This document shows, one piece after another, positions 34,080-44,561 of a stretch of 64,000 nt of DNA. The first letter of the stretch is position 1. Each line of letters begins with the position of its first letter. Both the position numbers and the translations under genes were made by a program. Source of the DNA: Vicia villosa (taxonomy: Eukaryota > Streptophyta > Magnoliopsida > Fabales > Fabaceae); NCBI RefSeq assembly GCF_029867415.1, contig NC_081181.1, positions 123,385,042-123,449,041 on the forward strand, written 5' to 3'. The notes beneath the pieces were generated by a model. That model saw only the letters and a program-made list of their open reading frames with translations. It ran no database searches and was not told the DNA's origin.

Positions 34080-34535
34080 AAATACTGCATTTAGCAACCA
34101 CATCGCTTGTAAAAAACGCTCGTAAAGGCCTACCTACCAAAGCACTTTTTAATAAAAAGCGCTGCCTAAGATAAAAAAAAAGAAGATAAAAAAGCGCAAC
34201 CTACGAAAGCGCTTCTGGAAAAAGCGCTGCTATAGGGGGCTACGAGAGCGCTTTTCTGGATAAAACGCTGCTATAGGGGAGGCTACGAGAGCACTTCTCT
34301 GAAAAAAGTGCTGCTATAGGGGGAGGCTACGAGAGCGCTTTTCTGGAAAAAGCGCTGCTATAGGGGGGATACGAGAGCACTTTTATGGAAAAAGCGCTGC
34401 TATAGGGGGGCTACGAGAGCGCTTTTGGAGTTTTAAAAGCGCTGTCGTTACCTACGACAGCGCTGACTTTGGCAGCGCTTTTAAGCGCTCTAAAAGCCTA
34501 AAAAAAGCGCTTTAGAAGCCCTTGTACGACGTATT
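34080..34535 (+). repeat. CACTA right subterminal array and degraded terminus
   Basis: Six units of about 57-60 bp run from about 34185 to 34430, each with CGCTGCTATAGGGG, CTACGAGAGC and GCGCTTTT motifs. Further AAGCGCT copies follow up to the terminus ...ACGACGTATTG at 34535. The right array is more regular than the left one, which uses TCTTATAGG linkers. Confidence 0.85.
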
Positions 34536-35789
34536 GATTCTTAGTATTAACTTCTATGTTGCCGAATTTATGAAAATTTTAATAATAAAGTTGTCTTTAG
34601 TAATCATTTATTTCAAGCAGAGATTGAACTAAATTATACCTGTTGTATTCGAATTTAACTGAAGCGTGATAACTACTTTTCTCAATCACTTTGTTTGTGA
34701 AGTGTTATTTTGTGCTAACTAAATTGAAATCCCAAAAAGCTTGTGCAAAATATGCCAATAAAATTCTTACCATTGAGTCAATGAGTACACAACACCGCCG
34801 CAACACCTTAGTTTTGTCGTGTCTCCATTGACATTGTGGTAAACTTATGGTGGAAGGTGGTGTAACAAAAATAGCATTTCCTTGTGTCTCCGTCGAAATA
34901 AATTCATTTTTGTTTTTGATCAAGGTTGGAGTGAATAAACGAGAGGAGAAGAGCAACCAAATGAAAGAAAGAGAAGATCATGTCTCCATTTTTTGAGGCG
35001 TCCAGAATTTCTGTTTGGAATTTTTTGTTAATACCAATAAAAAATGGGACCTCCAAAATTTGAGGGCCCAGTGCTACAACACAACTTCTACATGCTAAAG
35101 ATCAGGCCTGGTGATCCACCCAAACTTTTTCAATCGTGCACTTGTCCAACACCACCACTTAAACATACGTCATTATCATTAAAACGATTGGAGTTAAACA
35201 TTTAGTGCTATTGCAGCACTATCGGGAATTATAGTAACCAACATGTATTTTTAGAAGGCTATTCTATCAACTGGGATAATGATTTATGATATACAAAGAC
35301 CAATAGGTATGCTCAAAGGGTCTTCTTTGTTTCATACTACCCCTTGGTGTAGGACATTGATGGATTTCTCTTAACCAAGACAAAGTACCAGCTTGTTGAG
35401 GATTTGTAAGAGACCATCAGGAGTCCTTTAGTCCATTTTTTTGGTATAATCTTGGGTTTTTGCTCAATCATGTAGACAAACTTTTGTTGTCATAAGACAT
35501 GAGAGGGAGAATTCTAGATGCAATATATAAAAGAGATAGAAGACTATAGTGAATTTTTTCGTACACATGATAATTTGCATGATTTATCAATTTGTGCAAT
35601 GGATACTCTCGATGATGATGATGATATTCTCGATGATCGAAAGGTGATTGTTTTAGAGACCATTATGTTTGAGGTTGAGTTTGTGTGGCTGTCTCTTCTA
35701 AGCTTTTTTTATAAAATATTTTTGTCCACTGGCTAGAAACTCAACATCATTTCCTTTCAAGTGGAGGATCACACTATAGGAGAAAGTTA
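34536..35789. other. Unassigned DNA between CACTA and element A
   Basis: It begins with the CACTA target duplication ATT. There are short frames on both strands (minus 34705-34956; plus 35518-35736 with an Asp-rich run DTLDDDDDILDD). None matches a family I recognise and none has clear gene structure. It ends in the AGTTA target site of element A. Confidence 0.4.
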
Positions 35790-37353
35790 TGTGAATACAA
35801 GATCACACTCACAAAGATGTTTTTGATTCATGGCAAACTCAACAAGCATACAAGCAACAAGGTACAAGCAGAAGAACTCAAAGAAAAGCAAGCTTTGGTC
35901 ACTCATAACAGAGCAGGTCGACCTACTATGCATACAGGTCGACTCAACACAAGCAAAATAAGAGGAACTCAGAAAATCAGCAGTCAGGTCGACCTACTTC
36001 CAACACAGGTCGACCTAAAATGAAGAAATTTACATATCATTCTGCTAGGTCGACCTACACAACAACTAGGTCGACCTAATCTGAGAAAATTTCCCCAAAA
36101 CGCATCTGAAGTGGATTCTGGTCGACCTACCTCTTTGACAGGTCGACCTAACTGGGAACAAATGACATCCAAAGGATATGCAGCTCTGTTAGGTCGACCC
36201 AGCCCTAAATTAGGTCGACCTATCTGATCAAAACTGACTTCCAAAGGATATGCAGCTCTGTTAGGTCGACCCAGCCCTAAATTAGGTCGACCTATCTGAT
36301 CAAAACTGCCAAAATTTCTGGTTTTCTCTGCATCAACTGAAAAGCTCTCATATATATTGTCCAAGGTTCAATTATTGAAAACAACACCAACGACTGAAAG
36401 ATACACAAAGGCTTCTCATCTTCGTTCTTCGTCATCTCCAACACAATTACACATAATCATTTTTGCGTTGAGGGTTAGTGATCGAGTTCGATAACGTCCA
36501 TGGAACGAAATTGAAGATTCCTAGTGGGTGAAGATTTGTGGGGTTTTTGGTGAATAAAATCCGAGGGTTTTGTCCTCCAAGATAGGTGTTTCTTGGGGGT
36601 TTTTATCAAGAGGTTTCATCGAGGATCCATCTGAGTGTGAAGATTGAAGAACAAGGGTTCAAGGCAATTCAAGACACTGCAGAAAAGGGATCAAGTGAAG
36701 CTCTTGGATCACCTTGATCTGACTCAAGATTAAGGGGGAAGAAGATTCAAAGGATCGACAAATTCGGTTTATTGTTTATCGCTTTGTTTTCTTCTTTGTA
36801 TATACTACTTTCAACATTAATGGAAGATTTCTCAATTTTAATTTGGAATTGGGGGCAGACGTAGTCGTAGCGAGGACGATCGACGAACTGCCTGAACAAA
36901 TATCGTGTTCTTGTCGCTTTTATCTTTTCATTTACGTTCTGTTCATATTTGGTCATAATTGCAAAATTGATTAACGATTCAAGTGTTAAAATTATGAATT
37001 AAAGTTCTGCATAAACATCACAATTCACCACATCTTGAATCATCATCAATTTGAACATTATCACCAAGTGTTTGTCGTTTTGCTTATTCCACTATTACTG
37101 CATTGCAAACCAAAGTTTGTCAATTTAGAAGATAATTGATTTTCAGCTGTGAAACGTATTGATTCGATAACATATCACTTCATCATTAATCTCAATTATC
37201 TTGTGGTTTTGTCATATATACGACCCTTTCAATAACGGTCCGGAATAGACGCAAGTCGATTCAGAACCGCTTTCGCTTTAGTTCGAAATAATTCCGAAAA
37301 ACTCTGTGAGATCTATTCACCCCCCCTCTAGATCCTCAGGCCATCGTCTAACA
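35790..37353 (+). repeat. Element A 5' LTR
   Basis: It starts TGTGAATACAAGATCACA and ends CGTCTAACA. U3 contains twelve GGTCGAC-centred sites, most as AGGTCGACCTA, between about 35917 and 36290. The last part includes a 69-bp-spaced duplication (about 36167-36235 and 36236-36306). A TATATATT box at 36350-36357 follows the array. The minus-strand ORF at 35984-36364 is a translation of the palindromes. Confidence 0.93.
36350..36357 (+). promoter_or_regulatory. TATA box of element A LTR
   Basis: TATATATT lies just downstream of the palindrome array and upstream of a C/T-rich leader (36400-36460). It is the expected promoter position; the start site is inferred. Confidence 0.5.
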
Positions 37354-37355
37354 AG

Positions 37356-37369
37356 TGGCATCAAGAGCT
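37356..37369 (+). other. Element A primer-binding site
   Basis: TGGCATCAAGAGCT lies 2 nt after the LTR end. It is a variant of the plant tRNA-iMet primer site TGGTATCAGAGC. Confidence 0.75.
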
Positions 37370-37408
37370 CTGGTTTATTCCGTGCTACTTGAAACACTTA
37401 CTGGAAAG

Positions 37409-39148
37409 ATGGCTTCCGGACCTAAAGGGGCTCACAATAGAGCTCCAGTTTTCAACGGTGAAAACTATGGCTATTGGAAGGATTGTATGTGTGTCCACAT
37501 CAATGCAATTGATAGGAACATCTGGACAGCTATTGTCAATGGTCCCTTTCAGATCACCATGACAAATGCAGCTGGTGCAGTTGTTCCAAAACCAGAAAAT
37601 ACTTGGGATGCTGAAGATGAAAAGAGATATGCATACGATTGGAAAGCGAGAAACATTCTAATCTCAACTCTAGGAGTTGATGAATACTATCGCGTTTCCC
37701 ATTGTAGATCCGCTAAAGCTATGTGGGACACATTGCAAGTTGCCCACGAGGGAACGGATGATGTCAAACTAGCTAGGATCAATACGTTAACTCAAGAGTT
37801 CGAACTCTTCCACATGGAAGATGGTGAATCCATCGAAAACATGCAGAAGAGATTCGTTCACCTGAAAAATCGGTTAAATTCTCTTGATAGACCTGTTTCC
37901 AATGCAGTTGCTACTAACAAAATCTTAAGATGCTTGAACAGGGAATGGCAACCCAAGGTTACAGCAATAAAGGAAGCAAATGATCTAAACACCTTAGACA
38001 TTACCACTCTCTTTGGTAAACTAGAGGAACATGAACAACACCTTAAATGCCTTGACATGCATGAGAAAAGGGCAAAGAAAGAAAAGAACATGGAGAAAGA
38101 GGTAGAGAAGAAGTCAATAGCTCTAAAAGCTTCAAGCTCCAAGACCTCAAGACAAGAGCTAGAGGATAGTGATACAAGTGATGACGAAGACTCCGATGAT
38201 GAGGAAATGGGACTGTTTGTGCGAAGATACAACAAATATCTAAAGAAAAATGGAGCAAAACATTCTGACAAAGGCTTGATCAACTATAGAAAGCAATCAA
38301 ACAAGTTCAAACAAGATGACGACAACAAAGGAAAAATCAAAGGCCCTTGCTTTAATTGTGGGAAAGCCGGTCACTACAAACCGGATTGTCCATACCTTAA
38401 GAAGGAAAAAGAGAAGAACCAAAGCAAAGGTCATAACAAATCTAAGAGAGCCTACAAAGCATGGGAAAGTGATTCATCTAGTGAAAACTCATCAAGCGAT
38501 GAAGAAGAATCAGCAAACTTATGCCTTATGGCTCATCAACACAAGAAAAAGAAAGCTGTAAGTCATCTTAAACCTGAACTCATAGATAAGGTATCTCATT
38601 CTCAACTAAAACTTGCTTTTGAAGAATTACATAGAGATGCAATTGAAGCTTTCAAACTTTTGGCCTCAAATAAGAAAATCTTTTCATATCTTGAATCAAA
38701 AGTTGAGAAAACCGAAAAGGATATGGAAGCTTTAAAACAATCTATGCTAGACATTCAAAAGGATAAAGTTGAAATAGATCCTACATCATGGTTTGGTTGT
38801 GAGACATGTCACATTTGGCAAAAAGAAGTAAGAGATCTAAAAGCCAAGTTAGACAAGGCTCTACAACCAAAAGTGACCTTTGCGGTTGATCCAAATAAGT
38901 TCAAAAGATCGTATACTCCTTTATATAGTAAATACACTTTTGTACCAAAAGCATCAACTAGCAAAACAGCATATTCTCATCATATTACCTGTCATTATTG
39001 TTGCAAAAAGGGACATACCATTGAAAAATGCAAATTTAGGAGAATTTTAGTTCCTAAAGGAGTATTTCAATGGTTGCCTAAGTGCAACAAAATGTGTACT
39101 CACTACCAAGGACCCAATGAAAATTGGGGACCTCCCTCTCTAAATTAA
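37409..39148 (+). CDS. Element A Gag (SIRE type)
   Basis: Structural protein that forms the particle around element RNA. The ATG at 37409 is chosen because [20 protein letters not shown] starts the conserved capsid domain; the open frame extends slightly upstream without need. In order: capsid region with [13 protein letters not shown] and [17 protein letters not shown]; an acidic Ser/Asp-rich stretch ([15 protein letters not shown]); a CCHC knuckle ([14 protein letters not shown]); acidic and coiled-coil segments; and a second zinc-finger-like motif ([14 protein letters not shown]). 579 codons, uninterrupted, ending at TAA 39146-39148. Pol lies in another frame and overlaps by 28 nt. Confidence 0.9.
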   Translation: MASGPKGAHNRAPVFNGENYGYWKDCMCVHINAIDRNIWTAIVNGPFQITMTNAAGAVVPKPENTWDAEDEKRYAYDWKARNILISTLGVDEYYRVSHCRSAKAMWDTLQVAHEGTDDVKLARINTLTQEFELFHMEDGESIENMQKRFVHLKNRLNSLDRPVSNAVATNKILRCLNREWQPKVTAIKEANDLNTLDITTLFGKLEEHEQHLKCLDMHEKRAKKEKNMEKEVEKKSIALKASSSKTSRQELEDSDTSDDEDSDDEEMGLFVRRYNKYLKKNGAKHSDKGLINYRKQSNKFKQDDDNKGKIKGPCFNCGKAGHYKPDCPYLKKEKEKNQSKGHNKSKRAYKAWESDSSSENSSSDEEESANLCLMAHQHKKKKAVSHLKPELIDKVSHSQLKLAFEELHRDAIEAFKLLASNKKIFSYLESKVEKTEKDMEALKQSMLDIQKDKVEIDPTSWFGCETCHIWQKEVRDLKAKLDKALQPKVTFAVDPNKFKRSYTPLYSKYTFVPKASTSKTAYSHHITCHYCCKKGHTIEKCKFRRILVPKGVFQWLPKCNKMCTHYQGPNENWGPPSLN

Positions 39149-41139
39149 TCATGCAGGAAAAGTGTCTTGACATTGCCGAAAGGTTGTGGTTCCTTGATAG
39201 CGGATGTTCAAGACACATGACGGGAGACCTATCTCTTTTCGTTGAGTTTCAAGCAAAGAAAAAGGGGTATGTCACCTATGGAGATAACAATCGGGGAGCC
39301 ATACTTGGTAAAGGAAGTGTAGGTCTTTCGTTTAATGGTGCAGGTCCATCCACTGAAGACATTGTCAAAGATAAGGAAGACGAGAATGAAAGTATTGTAA
39401 AGAAAGATGCTGAGAGAGAGAAAGATGAGTCTCATGATGAAAATGAAAAAGAAAGCATCTCAAACAATGAAGAACTTCCTAAGGCCTGGACAAATGTGAA
39501 AGACCATCCAATTGACAATATAATAGGAGACATCTCAAGGGGCGTTACAACACGCTCAAAGATAAGTAACTTCTGTCATCATTTTGCTTTTGTTTCACAA
39601 GTTGAGCCGAAAAACGCTAAGGATGCATTACTTGATGAGCATTGGCTAATGGCCATGCAAGAAGAATTAAACCAATTTAAACGGAATGATGTTTGGGACT
39701 TAGTCCCTCATTCGGGAGATCATCAAGTAATAGGCACTAGATGGGTTTTTCATAACAAACTTGATGAAAACGGCGTTATTACTAGAAACAAAGCGAGATT
39801 AGTTGCCCAAGGTTATAATCAAGAGGAAGGTATTGATTATGAAGAGACATACGCTCCTGTAGCACGTCTCGAAGCTATTCGTCTCTTACTTGCTTATGCG
39901 TGTTCTAAAGACTTCAAACTATTCCAAATGGATGTTAAAAGTGCTTTTCTAAATGGCTATATAAATGAAGAAGTCTATGTTGCTCAGCCACCCGGCTTTG
40001 AGAATTACATGTACCCAACTCATGTTTATAAGCTGAAACGTGCTCTATACGGTCTTAAACAAGCCCCTCGGGCTTGGTACGAACGTTTGAGCAAATTTCT
40101 TCTTAGTCAAGGGTACTCTAGGGGTAAAGTTGACACTACTCTCTTTATTAAAAGAAAAGATAAAGATGTTCTCTTAGTCCAAGTTTATGTAGATGATATT
40201 ATATTTGGGTCGACTAATGCAAAACTTGTCAAAGATTTTTCTAAGCTTATGCAGAGTGAATTTGAGATGAGTCTCATGGGTGAGCTAAATTTCTTCCTTG
40301 GCCTACAAATCAAGCAACTCAGTCATGGAACGTTTGTAAATCAAACTAAATACTGTACGGAGCTGCTCAAAAGATTTGGAATGAGTGAAGCGAAGGAAAT
40401 TGACACACCTATGGCAACAAATACTAATCTAGACAAAGATGAGAAAGGTAAAGAGGTTGACGTAAAATTGTACCGAGGTATGATAGGTTCACTATTGTAT
40501 CTTACTGCCTCAAGACCAGACATTATGTTTAGTGTGTGTATGTGTGCAAGATATCAATCTTGTCCAAAAGAATCTCACTTAAAAGCTGTCAAAAGAATTC
40601 TGCGATACTTACGTGGAACTACTACATATGGCCTATGGTATCCAAAGGGAAATGAGTGCCATTTGGTAGGATTCTCCGATTCAGATTTTGCTGGCTGCAA
40701 ATCCGATAGAAAAAGCACCAGTGGAACATGTCATCTATTCTCAAATTCATTGATAAGTTAGCATAGCAAGAAACAAGTATCGGTTGCATTATCTACTGCT
40801 GAGGCAGAATATGTAGCTGCTGGAAGCTGCTGTGCACAAATATTATGGCTCAAGCAACAACTTCTTGACTTTGGTATTAAGCTTGATCGTATACCTATCA
40901 TGTGCGACAACACAAGTGCCATAAACTTGAGTAAAAATCCTGTCTTACACTCACGCACCAAGCATATTGAAATAAGACATCACTTCCTACGAGATCATGT
41001 AGAGAAAGGAGACGTTACATTTGAACATGTAGAAAGCAAGAAGCAACTAGCCGACATCTTCACCAAACCTCTAGCAACGGAGCAATACTTCAACATTCGT
41101 AGGGAATTGGGGATACTCGATATCTCCAATTTGGGCTAA
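39121..41139 (+). pseudogene. Element A Pol: protease-RT-RNase H, integrase deleted, one stop
   Basis: The frame opens at 39121 after a TGA, -1 relative to gag. The protease site [12 protein letters not shown] (about 39190) is followed by GKGSVG. The frame then jumps directly to an acidic linker ([15 protein letters not shown]) and the RT ([48 protein letters not shown]). The pre-integrase zinc domain and the DDE core present in element B are absent, yet the frame stays open. A TAG at 40759-40761 interrupts RNase H where TGG (Trp) is usual. The rest (STAEAEYVAAGSCCAQ, CDNTSAINLSKNPVLHS, ADIFTKPLA) is open to 41139. Confidence 0.9.
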
Positions 41140-41689
41140 TTACGTTTGTTCTCTCTTAATATTATTCCTTTACTTTATATAAATTTTTTTTCCTGCTAAC
41201 ATTTCTCTTAGCGTAAAGGTAGTTCATTATCAAGCCAGGCGTCATTCCACATTGACTAAAGGCTGCCACTAAAGTTGACACCTACATATTGAGAAAGCGG
41301 TAACGTAATTGTTGTTCACTTCCAAAAATATTATTGATACTATAATATGCTATCAATTAACATGCTTATAGTGACTTCATACATATATCTCTCTTGCTCA
41401 TATATGTATCTCATCTTTAATACACCTTTAAACATATTTGGCTCTCATGCTATCACTATCTACCTTTTATCTACTATACTATGAATGCTAGCGTGTTATC
41501 TATGTTTCTCTCGTTACTCTCCTCTGCTGTTTTTCTTGTATCTCTTTTGATGTTGTCAAAGGGGGAGATAGATGCTGAGTGTACGGGGGAGCTCAGCTAA
41601 GTAAATAGATGCTGAGTGTACGGGGGAGCTTTTACCACTTATTGCCAAAGCTTCTACTACCGGTTTGCCATCATCAAAAAGGGGGAGTA
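41140..41689 (+). other. Element A post-pol region with repeated G-rich purine motifs and polypurine tract
   Basis: No coding sequence follows RNase H. AGATGCTGAGTGTACGGGGG is repeated at 41568 and 41607, after a CAAAGGGGGAGATA at 41557. The true polypurine tract AAAAAGGGGGAGTA ends at the 3' LTR (41690). Confidence 0.8.
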
Positions 41690-43253
41690 TGTGAATACAA
41701 GATCACACTCACAAAGATGTTTTTGATTCATGGCAAACTCAACAAGCATACAAGCAACAAGGTACAAGCAGAAGAACTCAAAGAAAAGCAAGCTTTGGTC
41801 ACTCATAACAGAGCAGGTCGACCTACTATGCATACAGGTCGACTCAACACAAGCAAAATAAGAGGAACTCAGAAAATCAGCAGTCAGGTCGACCTACTTC
41901 CAACACAGGTCGACCTAAAATGAAGAAATTTACATATCATTCTGCTAGGTCGACCTACACAACAACTAGGTCGACCTAATCTGAGAAAATTTCCCCAAAA
42001 CGCATCTGAAGTGGATTCTGGTCGACCTACTTCTTTGACAGGTCGACCTAACTGGGAACAAATGACATCCAAAGGATATGCAGCTCTGTTAGGTCGACCC
42101 AGCCCTAAATTAGGTCGACCTATCTGATCAAAACTGACTTCCAAAGGATATGCAGCTCTGTTAGGTCGACCCAGCCCTAAATTAGGTCGACCTATCTGAT
42201 CAAAACTGCCAAAATTTCTGGTTTTCTCTGCATCAACTGAAAAGCTCTCATATATATTGTCCAAGGTTCAATTATTGAAAACAACACCAACGACTGAAAG
42301 ATACACAAAGGATTCTCATCTTCGTTCTTCGTCATCTCCAACACAATTACACATAATCATTTTTGCGTTGAGGGTTAGTGATCGAGTTCGATAACGTCCA
42401 TGGAACGGAATTGAAGATTCCTAGTGGGTGAAGATTTGTGGGGTTTTTGGTGAATAAAATCCGAGGGTTTTGTCCTCCAAGATAGGTGTTTCTTGGGGGT
42501 TTTTATCAAGAGGTTTCATCGAGGATCCATCTGAGTGTGAAGATTGAAGAACAAGGGTTCAAGGCAATTCAAGACACTGCAGAAAAGGGATCAAGTGAAG
42601 CTCTTGGATCACCTTGATCTGACTCAAGATTAAGGGGGAAGAAGATTCAAAGGATCGACAAATTCGGTTTATTGTTTATCGCTTTGTTTTCTTCTTTGTA
42701 TATACTACTTTCAACATTAATGGAAGATTTCTCAATTTCAATTTGGAATTGGGGGCAGACGTAGTCGTAGCGAGGACGATCGACGAACTGCCTGAACAAA
42801 TATCGTGTTCTTGTCGCTTTTATCTTTTCATTTACGTTCTGTTCATATTTGGTCATAATTGCAAAATTGATTAACGATTCAAGTGTTAAAATTATGAATT
42901 AAAGTTCTGCATAAACATCACAATTCACCACATCTTGAATCATCATCAATTTGAACATTATCACCAAGTGTTTGTCGTTTTGCTTATTCCACTATTACTG
43001 CATTGCAAACCAAAGTTTGTCAATTTAGAAGATAATTGATTTTCAGCTGTGAAACGTATTGATTCGATAACATATCACTTCATCATTAATCTCAATTATC
43101 TTGTGGTTTTGTCACATATACGACCCTTGCAATAACGGTCCGGAATAGACGCAAGTCGATTCAGAACCGCTTTCGCTTTAGTTCGAAATAATCCCGAAAA
43201 ACTCTGTGAGATCTATTCACCCCCCCTCTAGATCCTCAGGCCAGCGTCTAACA
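41690..43253 (+). repeat. Element A 3' LTR
   Basis: 1564 bp, the same length and ends as the 5' LTR, with about eight base differences and no indels seen. It includes the same twelve GGTCGAC sites and the 69-bp-spaced duplication. The minus-strand ORF 41884-42264 is repeat-derived. Confidence 0.93.
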
Positions 43254-43902
43254 AGTTATATTTTTGGCCAGTAACACAACATCATTGCCATAAAGTGGAG
43301 GATCGGACGACATGAGATAAGTTTTATTTTTTAGGCGGTTTCTAACTAAGATGCTCAATAGTTATAAATACTTAGTTGTTTTGTTAAAAATGCCGTAGTA
43401 TAAGACTTTTTTTAATGTGAATAGTTGAAAGTGTAGAGTGAGTTAATCAATTGTGAAAATATATAAATATGAAATGCTTTTAGTTGTGATATCATTCTAG
43501 GTATGAAATTTTATTTTAAATGTGATGAATTCTATAATATCTTAAAATTTTAATTTTTTTATTTGGACAAATACGTAATTATTGACAATTACGATACCCT
43601 AAAAATTATTTTTATAAATATTTTACAATCTAGTCTAATTAATTATATAAAAAAATGTTTTAAATTTTAGTTTGAGATTTACAATGATATTTTTGTGGTG
43701 ATATTATAGCTGAATATTTAGGAGACATAAACTTAAGACAGACATTCTGCTACTATTTAGTTATGGTTTGGCCATGAGATTTTAAATATTAGTTGGAATT
43801 TTGCTAGAAATATTTTGCCGAGATAATTAGCCGGCCAATCCATGCTACGGCATATACTGTAGTTAATATGTCAATGGTGAATAACTCACCTTGGTGATTC
43901 AC
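43254..43902. other. Unassigned host DNA right of element A
   Basis: It continues the sequence interrupted by element A; the junction shares AGTTA. AT-rich, with no open frames or domains recognised. Confidence 0.5.
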
Positions 43903-44136
43903 TGAAAGAAGAAGAAGAAGATGCAAAGCAAAGAGTTTGTTATGAGAAAACGATTAAGCATAGAAAACTTCTTTCATTAATTGTGAAAATAGATAATATC
44001 CAACTATATATAAAGCTAATAAACAAGGAATGTGTGGCTGATAATAGTTAAGAGAACTACCCACGTGGCAACCTATTAGAGACTAAGATAAGAAAAAAAT
44101 AAAAAAGGGAATACTTCATACAAAGCTATATTAACA
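43903..44136 (-). repeat. Probable 3' LTR of the old minus-strand copia
   Basis: On the minus strand it starts TGTTAATATAGC directly after a purine tract (AACTTAAGGGG) and ends CTTCTTCTTCTTTCA. A TATATATAGTT box lies inside. At 234 bp it would be a short LTR, as in some small copia lineages. The partner 5' LTR was not found, so the left boundary is inferred from the TG..CA ends. Confidence 0.5.
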
Positions 44137-44142
44137 AACCCC

Positions 44143-44561
44143 TTAAGTTGGACTTTGGATGTTACAAAGACCTAACTTGTCCAAAGTCGTCTTCAAAGTT
44201 GGAGAATGAAGAGGCTTAGTCACCATATCATCCAGTTGAACATGTGTGGAAATGGGGAGTAAATGAATGAGTTTGAACTGGATTTTCTCACGCACAACAT
44301 GACAGTCCAGCTCAATGTGCTTGCTTCGTTTGTGAAAAGTTAGATTGTGAGCCAAGTAAATAAAAAATCTATTGTCACAGAAAATGGATGCAGGCTGTGA
44401 GAACTCAACTTGAAGGTCACGAAACAAGTATTGCATCCATTGAATTTGACATGTAATGGAGGCTAAAGCTCGGTATTCTTCCTCAGTAAAAAACCTTGAG
44501 ACAATATGCTACTTTTTAGATTTCTAACATAGAAGGGAAGAGCCCGGCATTACACAATAGT
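44143..44561 (-). pseudogene. Old copia RNase H C-terminus
   Basis: Minus-strand frame with the copia RNase H end: EEYRALASITCQ-like sequence near 44460-44480, ASIFCDNRFFIYLAHNLTFH, KRSKHIELDCHVVREKI and VTKPLHSPTLKTTLDKLG. In-frame damage lies near 44510. This is the 3' end of the element whose RT lies at 54136-54886; the two parts were one gene before element B inserted at ATAGT. Confidence 0.85.

Larger units (their letters stand above)
23349..34535 (+). mobile_element. CACTA (EnSpm) DNA transposon, 11.2 kb
   Basis: The left end is CACTACGCCAAATTTGGC. The right end is ...GTACGACGTATTG, a degraded form of the expected CGTAGTG. Both sides are flanked by the same 3-bp target duplication ATT (23346-23348 and 34536-34538). 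Subterminal regions at both ends are packed with AAAGCGCTTTT-type motifs. Inside are a broken TNP2-type transposase gene and a second multi-exon gene with an Ulp1-like C-terminus, both on the plus strand. A solo SIRE LTR is inserted near the left end. The decayed right end and broken transposase make autonomous movement unlikely. Confidence 0.9.
35790..43253 (+). mobile_element. SIRE-lineage copia element A, recent, lacking integrase
   Basis: 7464 bp with two 1564-bp LTRs and a perfect target duplication AGTTA (35785-35789 and 43254-43258). By eye the LTRs differ at about eight positions (near 36133, 36412, 36508, 36839, 37213, 37229, 37292 and 37343), roughly 0.5%. This marks a recent insertion. 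Gag is open. Pol keeps protease, RT and RNase H, but the whole integrase region is missing. Lineage is judged from the double zinc-finger gag, [10 protein letters not shown] protease and [16 protein letters not shown] motifs. Confidence 0.93.

Noticed and set aside
34705..34956. Minus-strand 83-residue ORF
   Set aside because: No recognised family, no splice or promoter context; kept only as part of an unassigned region.
35984..36364. Minus-strand 126-residue ORF, repeated at 41884-42264
   Set aside because: It is a translation of the GGTCGAC palindrome array in the LTR; the repeating GRPNLGLGRPNRAAYP pattern comes from the DNA repeat.
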